Source: Lactobacillus kefiranofaciens
GTDB lineage: Bacteria > Bacillota > Bacilli > Lactobacillales > Lactobacillaceae
NCBI RefSeq assembly: GCF_900103655.1
Contig: NZ_FMXC01000001.1
Coordinates: forward strand, 172,057-236,056
Direction of reading: 5' to 3'
DNA: 64,000 nt
The stretch's first letter is position 1, and the number at the start of each line of letters is the position of its first letter. The translations under genes and the position numbers were made by a program. Positions 58,252 through 64,000 of this stretch are shown one piece after another. The notes under the pieces were generated by a model. The model was not told where the DNA came from. It worked only from the letters and a program-made list of their open reading frames with translations, and did not search any database.

Positions 58252-58280
58252 AACCCCAAACTTTCAGAAAAGTTGGGGTT
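58252..58280 (-). promoter_or_regulatory. Hairpin in the leader of the MFS pseudogene
   Basis: AACCCCAAACTTT and AAAGTTGGGGTT form a strong stem. On the minus strand it precedes the MFS gene by about 90 bases, and its ACTTTTCTGAAAGT core can pair alternatively with CTTTCAGAAGT (58207-58218). This looks like an attenuator remnant; weakly supported. Confidence 0.35.
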
Positions 58281-58456
58281 GAGCCTTAAGTAGCGCTTGA
58301 CGGTTAAAAGAAAATAATTTTCCCGTAAGCTTAAACCTAAGTGGTAGCTAATGAACACTTAGAATTTCATCTCCTGTGTAAAAGATAAGAGCATAATTGC
58401 TGGGATACTTAAAATTGCATCTTAGTTAAATAATTCGACCACTTAACTAGAATAGG

Positions 58457-58485
58457 TTGAGAATTTGGTAAAAGCAAGGCATAAA
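58457..58485 (+). promoter_or_regulatory. Promoter-like sequence of candidate small RNA B
   Basis: TTGAGA (58457-58462) and CATAAA (58480-58485) are 17 bases apart. The region from TTTGGT onward resembles the corresponding region of copy A. Confidence 0.4.
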
Positions 58486-58493
58486 TTATCTTT

Positions 58494-58600
58494 ATTGCAC
58501 ACAACTTCAATGAAGGGATGCGTAAGTTGTTTGATAGAGAGATCAATCTAGTGAAGAGATAGAAATAAACGATGTCAGATAATTCTGGCATCGTTTTTGT
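58494..58600 (+). ncRNA. Candidate small RNA, copy B (GGGATGCGTA loop)
   Basis: ACAACTT (58501-58507) pairs with AAGTTGT (58524-58530), leaving a loop with GAAGGGATGCGT. A terminator with T tract follows. The loop sequence and flanks match copy A at 56471-56572. The surrounding 550-base gap (58166-58716) has no coding frame. Confidence 0.5.
58569..58600 (+). terminator. Terminator of candidate small RNA B
   Basis: ACGATGTCAGA and TCTGGCATCGT form the stem, with TTTTTGTTT after it. Confidence 0.85.
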
Positions 58601-58716
58601 TTAGCAGCTGTTGTTAGAATTGTTTAATTAATCAAAAACTTCAATAATATTTATGTAAAAATGCTAATATTAATTATGTTGAAAATCATTTAGCATAAAT
58701 ATTATGAGGTGGAATT

Positions 58717-59532
58717 ATGACATTACCATTTAAAGCAGTCGCAGTAGACATGGATGGAACATTTTTGGATGACCGTAAGCAATACAATCATGAACAATTT
58801 GATCAAATTTTGACTGAATTTGAAAAGAGAGGGATTCATTTTATTGTTGCGTCAGGTCGCCCCTATGCGCGACTCCAACAAGATTTTAGTAAGTTTACCG
58901 AACAAATGGATTTCGTAACTTTAAATGGTTCTCGTTTGATCATCAAAGGAAAGCAAGCAGCCGGTTATCCGCTAGCTAGACAAGATGTGTTGGATTTGAT
59001 TCAGGAAGTTGAGGGTAAGTTTGGCAAGCGAGCTATCATGGTCTTTGAAAAAGATATTGCTTATTTACATAGTGCGGTGCCCAAAACAGAACGAGACTTT
59101 TTAGCATATTTTGCTGGTAAGAGTGACATAGTTGATAACTGGCATGATTTACCTAATGAAGATATCTTCCAAATCACCGTTGATCTAGATAGCTCACATT
59201 ACACAGAAATTGAGCAGATGTTTAACTTAAAGCATCAAAATCAAATTTCTGCATTTGCTTCCGCAAACACAGCGATCGATATTAATGTTCAAGGGATTAA
59301 TAAAGGAGCTGGTTTGAAGCGACTGTTAGCCAAAATGAATATGACAGGTAATGATTTAATTGCGTTTGGAGACGGCGGCAACGACATTGATATGCTAGAT
59401 TTTGCTAAGTATTCATATGCTATGGCTAATGGCATGTCCAAAGTTAAGGAACATGCTAAGTTTATTGCACCTGCAAATACTGAAAATGGTGTATTTAAAG
59501 TATTAGAAAAGTATCTAGCAGATGAGGACTAA
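58717..59532 (+). CDS. Cof-type HAD-superfamily phosphatase
   Basis: A 271-aa HAD IIB hydrolase with nucleophile motif DMDGTFLDD (residues 10-18), SGRPYAR and the metal site FGDGGNDIDML. Paralogous to the enzyme at 14645-15433 but not close to it. Monocistronic, with an ATTATGAGGTGG ribosome-binding site. Confidence 0.88.
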   Translation: MTLPFKAVAVDMDGTFLDDRKQYNHEQFDQILTEFEKRGIHFIVASGRPYARLQQDFSKFTEQMDFVTLNGSRLIIKGKQAAGYPLARQDVLDLIQEVEGKFGKRAIMVFEKDIAYLHSAVPKTERDFLAYFAGKSDIVDNWHDLPNEDIFQITVDLDSSHYTEIEQMFNLKHQNQISAFASANTAIDINVQGINKGAGLKRLLAKMNMTGNDLIAFGDGGNDIDMLDFAKYSYAMANGMSKVKEHAKFIAPANTENGVFKVLEKYLADED

Positions 59533-59563
59533 AAGCACAAGTTTGATGCTTAAATTCTAAAGA

Positions 59564-59623
59564 AAAGTATAATTAATGCTTATCATATACTATAAAGTAT
59601 AATTAATGCTTATCATATACTAT
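59564..59623. repeat. Exact 30-bp tandem duplication
   Basis: Two identical 30-base units, 59564-59593 and 59594-59623, each running from AAAGTATAATTAATG to CATATACTAT. They lie upstream of the GlsB-like gene. Each unit contains TATAAT-like sequence, so the duplication may alter promoter activity. Confidence 0.95.
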
Positions 59624-59738
59624 ATAGTAGACAAATTTGATACTTACCTGTATGATATAGATATAGTTAAAGAAAGCGCTTGATTAATTAGAATTATCAA
59701 AAGTAATAGATGTTTTCCAGAAAGCAAAGGTGATCAAA

Positions 59739-59996
59739 ATGCTACATTGGATTTGGGTATTGATTGTCGGCGGTGTAATTGGTCTTATTGCTGGGGCTTT
59801 AACGGGTTATGGCAGATCAATGAATTGGATTGCTAATATCGTAGCTGGCTTAGTCGGTTCAACATTGGGTCAAGCTCTGTTATTAGGAGAATGGGGCCCA
59901 CAAGTTGCAGATATGGCAATTGTTTCATCTATTCTTGGTGCAGTAATTTTGGTGATCGTTGTTGCATTCTTTGTTAACAGATTCCGTACTGCATAA
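59739..59996 (+). CDS. GlsB/YeaQ/YmgE family membrane protein
   Basis: About 85 aa from ATG 59739 behind AAAGGTGA. Three membrane segments, with the glycine-rich GGVIGLIAGALTGYG and IVAGLVGSTLGQALL of the transglycosylase-associated family. Members are stress-induced in many bacteria; molecular role unknown. Confidence 0.88.
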   Translation: MLHWIWVLIVGGVIGLIAGALTGYGRSMNWIANIVAGLVGSTLGQALLLGEWGPQVADMAIVSSILGAVILVIVVAFFVNRFRTA

Positions 59997-60025
59997 GAAA
60001 AAAGTGGCTTTCTAGTACTATAAAT

Positions 60026-60066
60026 TAAGCCTGAATTGAGATTTGTCTCTGTTTTCAGGCTTTTTT
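60026..60066 (+). terminator. Terminator of the GlsB-like gene
   Basis: AAGCCTGAA and TTCAGGCTT arms with an inner GAGA/TCTC stem, followed by TTTTTTG. Confidence 0.85.
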
Positions 60067-60228
60067 GTATAATTACCCATTCCCTAACCGTAGAGGAGGG
60101 GAGAAATGAAGGAGAAAGTTTTAGTGCAATTAATGTATCTTGTAGCTAAATATGTATTTATAAGGCCTTTTAATTGATAAAAATCTGATAAGAGTTTAAA
60201 TATGATTAATTTAAAAAATGGTACCTAG

Positions 60229-60804
60229 TGGCCATTAGGCTTGATGCCAATGGCAATATAGACAGCCTCACGCTCAAAGGTCTCTCGGCGCAGAGGAATG
60301 GAAATGTAGGTAGCGTCTAGATAAAACGCAGAAGAACTTATCGCTCAGCTTACGCTTGTGGTAGGCTTCCACCTTGGGAATCATCTGCTTGGAAATATTG
60401 GATACTTGAGCGGGGCTGTAATGGCTACCATACATTTTTTCAATCAAATCGGCTATCTCTCTGGTAGTTACGCCTTTGGAGTAAAGCTTGATGATCATGT
60501 TTTCCAACACATCTGCGTGTTGCTTGTAGTCAGGCAGCGTGTGCTGATGAAACATGCCGTTGCGGTCTCGTGGTACCTGGATTTCAATCTAGCCAAACTG
60601 CGTATCCACCTTGCAAAAGTAGGCACCATTTCTAGAATTGCCAGTGTTCCAGCCATCTCTAGCATAAGGATCATAGCCTCAAAAGGCAGTTAACTCAGCT
60701 TCTAGCAGGTCATTAACTGCTTGTTGGAGTTCTTTGCGCAATAAATCGTTTATTTTGTCTTGATTGAATAGAGCTTGAGCCATATTTTTGGTAAAATCAT
60801 TCAT
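60229..60804 (-). pseudogene. IS256-type transposase remnant
   Basis: Starts at MNDFTKNMAQ (60804). An amber codon (60589-60591) replaces a Glu codon kept in copy 2, and an extra A near 60330 shifts the frame after SDKFFCV. The catalytic C-terminal part is missing, so it is inactive. Confidence 0.9.
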
Positions 60805-60880
60805 GAAGGAGTTCTTCTTTCTGTATGTGTTTTTTTGTTCAAACCAATCATACGAGAAAGGAACTCCTTTTTCTGCGGAA
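60229..60880 (-). mobile_element. IS256-family element, 5' fragment (copy 1)
   Basis: Closely similar to 63400-64000, in the same orientation. The break at 60229 removes roughly the C-terminal half of the transposase. The upstream end runs past 60869, but no terminal repeat like that at 62726 is found, so this end is also incomplete or has diverged. The exact right boundary is uncertain. Confidence 0.85.
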
Positions 60881-61640
60881 TTTTCGGAAAAAATATTTTT
60901 ATTGGATTTAATTGAATTAGCTAAAACATTCTGAATCCTTGATATAGCAACAAAATCCTAGTAATATGGGAAGAGTCATCTTGCTAGCATTAAAATTATT
61001 GTTTAAATAATATAGCTAAATTTCGATTATGATTTAATATTAAGTAAATTAATGGAGTCAAGGCTAAACAGTAGCAAATAAGTTTTTAAATCCACTGTTT
61101 TTGTAATTATATCTGATGAAAATATTTCTACTTTTGACATTTAAATTAGTTATATAATTTTTATATGCTACATGAGATGCATTCTATTTATTGATGAATG
61201 ATTTAATTTGACTAAGTTTTTGACTAAGTTAATGAGCATAGAGATATAAGTCATATTCTTGTTTCCGCTATAAATAATATTTAAAATAATATTTATTCTA
61301 ACTTACAGTAATTTTTATTTATTTAAAGGACTAAGTAAAATAAGAGTTGCTTTAATGATTAATTTATTGACCCAAATGAACGAACTTGATCTTAGAATTG
61401 TGATCTCAGCATAGAAATCTAAATGATTTTGCAAATGAAAAATAAATATAGGAATGTATTTTTAAATACGACTAAGTAAATTTAAATTCTGAATTTTTTA
61501 TTTTAAATGCCAATAGGATTTAGATTTACTCTCACAATGTAACTATTTTATTTTTAAATATGATTTTTTAATACTTAGATTTACATAATACAAGTTATAC
61601 GCAGATATAACATGAATGTTTAACCACTACTCTTCAAAAT
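60881..61640. other. AT-rich intergenic stretch without a gene
   Basis: No credible coding frame, RNA or promoter was seen. The octamer GACTAAGT occurs four times (61210, 61222, 61329, 61470). Confidence 0.6.
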
Positions 61641-61649
61641 AAAAAATCC

Positions 61650-61706
61650 ATTTACTGTATTAGTGTAAATGGATTAAAATTCATTAGTGTAAATGGATTA
61701 AAATTC
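61650..61706 (-). terminator. Terminator of the DUF1275 gene with one duplicated arm
   Basis: AATCCATTTAC (61646-61656) pairs with GTAAATGGATT (61664-61675). A 24-bp exact duplication (61659-61682 and 61683-61706) supplies a second copy of that arm, so two alternative stems are possible on the minus strand before TTTTTTATTTT. Confidence 0.75.
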
Positions 61707-61711
61707 TAAAA

Positions 61712-62464
61712 CTATCTGTTAGCTAAATTATTTAAATCAATCTTTTTATTTTCTTTAAGTGCAATTAAATAGATTATATTAATTGCGGTAAGTAATATTA
61801 CTGCAAACCAAATTGTTTTTAAAATAAATATTTTTTGCAGTAAAAATATTTTTTGCAGTAAAGCTGAGACAATTGCACCTAATCCGAATGATATCACCAG
61901 TAACATATAATTTACTGTAGCTGTATGTTTGCTTTTATCTTCACCAAAGAAAAATGCGCTCCAAGCAACGACTGATTTTTTTAAATTACCAGTTGTAAAT
62001 GCATTGTTATATCCCATTCCCTCAATTTTGCTGAAGGATGCGTTCTGGATTGCTAATCCAAATGCAATTGATGGAACTATGTAAAAATTTGGTACACTTT
62101 TAGGCAAAAAACCAACTACAGCACAAATTACTAAAATCGGAAATAAACAAAAAACGCGCCAATAATGACTTTTAACATACTTATGAAATAAGCCTACCAT
62201 TAGCAAGCCAAGCGAAAATGCAATAAATAGCAAGCCAAGCGAAAATGCAATAAATGTACTAGCACGATTTATCATGCCTGGAATGTTATGATCAGCCAAA
62301 GCTGAACTAAAAAAGATCACATTTCCCGTCTGTCCAGCAGAAAGTGTATGTCCTCTTTGGATATATGTGTATGCATCAATAAATCCACCACAGAAAGTCA
62401 AAGCACAAGCTAATTGTCGTGACTCCGCTGGTTGATTACTATGAATAATATCTTTTAAACTCAT
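61712..62464 (-). CDS. YoaK-family (DUF1275) membrane protein with internal duplications
   Basis: A 250-aa protein with about six membrane segments. Family motifs: CALTFCGGFIDAYTYI, GQTGNVIFFSSAL and NAFTTGNLKKSV. Two exact in-frame tandem duplications are present: 27 bp (62201-62254) gives IAFSLGLL twice in the third membrane segment, and 18 bp (61826-61861) gives LLQKIF twice. The frame remains open, but the lengthened helix could disturb folding. Transport substrate unknown for the family. Confidence 0.82.
   Translation of the reverse strand: MSLKDIIHSNQPAESRQLACALTFCGGFIDAYTYIQRGHTLSAGQTGNVIFFSSALADHNIPGMINRASTFIAFSLGLLFIAFSLGLLMVGLFHKYVKSHYWRVFCLFPILVICAVVGFLPKSVPNFYIVPSIAFGLAIQNASFSKIEGMGYNNAFTTGNLKKSVVAWSAFFFGEDKSKHTATVNYMLLVISFGLGAIVSALLQKIFLLQKIFILKTIWFAVILLTAINIIYLIALKENKKIDLNNLANR
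61826..61861. repeat. Exact 18-bp tandem duplication in the DUF1275 gene
   Basis: AAATATTTTTTGCAGTAA occurs twice in tandem. Confidence 0.95.
62201..62254. repeat. Exact 27-bp tandem duplication in the DUF1275 gene
   Basis: Two identical 27-base units (62201-62227 and 62228-62254), each beginning TAGCAAGCC and ending GCAATAAA. Confidence 0.95.
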
Positions 62465-62477
62465 ATTTCTTCCCCAA

Positions 62478-62501
62478 TCCTCTTCCTAGTCCTCTTCCTA
62501 G
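62478..62501. repeat. Exact 12-bp tandem duplication
   Basis: TCCTCTTCCTAG twice, in the region upstream of the DUF1275 start, where AGGAAGAGGA on the minus strand may act as ribosome-binding site. The remaining gap to 62725 is AT-rich and featureless. Confidence 0.95.
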
Positions 62502-62725
62502 TTTAAAGTCAATAACTATTATAGGCTTTAATAAAATTTATGTTTAGCTTAATTTATTTAAAGTTTTAAAGATTATTTTTAAATTAATAAGATTAAAAAG
62601 TTTAAATACTTAATTTGATTTTTGTTTTGTGTTAGAGTTGCATAAATGATTGATCTAGTAATGTTTAAATTAATCATTAAATAAGCTAATATTATTACTT
62701 AATATAATGTAAGTTAATAATATTA

Positions 62726-64000
62726 GACACTGTCAAATAGTTTGTGTAAATAGATTTTTCTCGTAGATCGATTTTTTAATCTTTTATTTAGTCAAAGTAG
62801 GATTCTAAGGTATCCTGAACCTGACCAAAACCTTTGTGGATTCGATTGAAATAGCGTTCGTTGTAGCTCATTGCCTGAATGCCAATAAAAGTATCAAGCG
62901 ACTGTTCAGTTGGAAACTCTGCTTTAGGCTTAGCTTTACGCTTGATAACGTTGTTAAAGGATTCGATCATATTGGTGGAGTAAATTGAGGCCCTGATTTG
63001 TTTAGGATAGTCATAAAAGACCAGCAGATCTGGCTCAATCCCCTTGAGGTTTCTGATGACATGATTATAAGCTCTGTTCCACTTGTCATAGAAGACGTGC
63101 AAGACTTTGATCGCAGCTTCTTTATTTGGCTGTTGATGGATTTTTGCTTGAATTCATTCATGATCGTTTCGCGATCATCTACGCGTACTTTAGCGCAGAT
63201 ATTGCGCATGACATGTACTAGACAACGTTGAAAATGGGCTTTGGGATAAGTCTGTTCCAGCACTGTCTTCATACCAACAACGCCATCTGAAAGAAAGAGC
63301 TCAACCTGTTCTAGACCGCGAGACTTCATGTCTTGAAGCATTTCCGTCCAATTCTCGACGTTTTCGCTAGGAGCAATGCGGTAATCGATGACTTCCTTGT
63401 GGCCATTAGGCTTGATGCCAATGGCAATATAAACTGCTTCACGATCAAAGGTTATGCGACGCAAAGGAATGTAGGTAGCGTCCAAATAAACGCAGAAGAA
63501 CTTGTCACTGAGTTTGCGCTGATGATAGGCCTCAACTTTTGGAATCATCTGCTTGGAGATGTTAGATACCTGAGCTGGGCTTGTAATGACTGCCATACAT
63601 CTTTTCAATCAAGTCGGCTATTTCTCTGGTGGTTACGCCTTTGGAATATAGCTTGATAATCATACTTTCCAAGACATCGGAGTGCTGCTTGTAGTCAGGC
63701 AGCGTGTGCTGATGAAACATGCCGTTGCGATCCCTAGGTACCTGAATTTCAATCTCGCCAAATTGCGTATCAACCTTGCGAAAGTAAACACCATTGCGTG
63801 AATTGCCTGTATTCCAGCCAGCTCTGGCATAAGGATCATAGCCTAAAAACGCAGTCAGTTCAGCTTCCAATAGGTCATTAACTGCTTGCTGGAGTTCTTT
63901 GCGCAATAAATCGTTTATTTTGTCTTGATTGAATAGAGCTTGTGCCATATTTTTGGTAAAATCATTCATGAAGGAGTTCTTCTTTCTGTATGTGTTTTTT
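62726..64000 (-). mobile_element. IS256-family insertion sequence (copy 2), cut by the window end
   Basis: The probable terminal sequence begins at GACACTGTCAAATAG (62726), about 60 bases after the transposase stop. The other end lies beyond 64000. It resembles the IS1201-type elements of lactobacilli; that name is from memory. Confidence 0.8.
62788..63969 (-). pseudogene. IS256-family (Mutator-like) transposase with two frameshifts
   Basis: About 393 codons in total. Segment 1 starts MNDFTKNMAQ (63969) and includes LGYDPYARAGWNTGNSRNG. An extra T near 63580 (GGGCTTGTAA, against GGGCTGTAA in copy 1) breaks it. Segment 2 carries the DDE signature around YLDATYIPL and FLSDGVVGMKTVL. A missing A near 63142 breaks it again before VLHVFYDKWNRAY, and segment 3 holds STNMIESFNNVIKRK with the last catalytic Glu. 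Probably inactive unless both are sequencing errors. Confidence 0.88.

Noticed and set aside
58409..58591. 60-codon minus-strand frame
   Set aside because: It covers the candidate small RNA B and its promoter, lacks a ribosome-binding site and has no recognisable protein features.
59564..62501. CRISPR array interpretation of the short repeats
   Set aside because: The repeats are adjacent duplications of different sequences with no spacers and no cas genes.

Overview
This window is an AT-rich stretch of a Gram-positive chromosome that looks like a lactobacillus of the acidophilus/helveticus type. The pointers are the complete lower mevalonate pathway with type 2 IPP isomerase, RexAB in place of RecBCD, SLAP-type surface proteins with a GH25 lysozyme, IS256-family insertion sequences, a class B RNase P RNA, and Bacillus-like gene order (dinG-ypmB-asnS-dnaD-nth, pbp1A-recU, ypsA-gpsB-rnpB-ypsC). 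No tRNA, rRNA operon, CRISPR array or prophage was seen.

Layout. 1-6.7 kb: the end of dnaG, rpoD, an M23 peptidase and a NUDIX hydrolase, trmK-nif3, and a frameshifted pepT. 6.9-10.6 kb: a short GntR regulator with an ABC ATPase and three paralogous permeases. 10.6-15.4 kb: signal peptidase I, a small conserved protein, a methyltransferase-like protein, an FtsX-like membrane protein, an RsmF-type rRNA methyltransferase and a HAD phosphatase. 15.5-19.5 kb: the mevalonate operon on the minus strand. 19.6-32.7 kb: rexB-rexA-dinG-ypmB-asnS-dnaD-nth. 32.9-39.8 kb: pbp1A-recU, ypsA, gpsB, rnpB, a THUMP methyltransferase and a phosphoesterase. 39.8-47.5 kb: an EbsA-like protein, fhs, lspA, rluD, then a carA-carB pair. 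47.6-52.2 kb: rqcH, a MarR regulator, degV and a XerS-like recombinase. 52.2-64 kb: an accessory zone with candidate small RNAs, surface proteins, a SemiSWEET, a decayed MFS transporter, a DUF1275 protein and two damaged IS256-type copies.

The most unusual item is the carA-carB pair. Both frames are full length and open, but every catalytic site that can be read by eye is changed: CarA has lost the glutaminase Cys and His, and both CarB ATP-grasp halves have lost their metal ligands. The C-terminal MGS-like allosteric domain of CarB looks intact. The pair sits directly after lspA-rluD, where Bacillus keeps its pyr operon, so it looks like a remnant of that operon kept as a possible pseudoenzyme complex.

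Second in interest are non-coding candidates: a leader-independent RNA of about 280 nt upstream of xerS with its own promoter and terminator, and two related RNAs of about 100 nt that share a hairpin loop containing GGGATGCGTA. The window also carries at least six exact tandem duplications of 12-30 bp, three of them in frame inside genes, which suggests a recent slippage process. All assignments rest on reading the sequence and on family knowledge; no database search was run.
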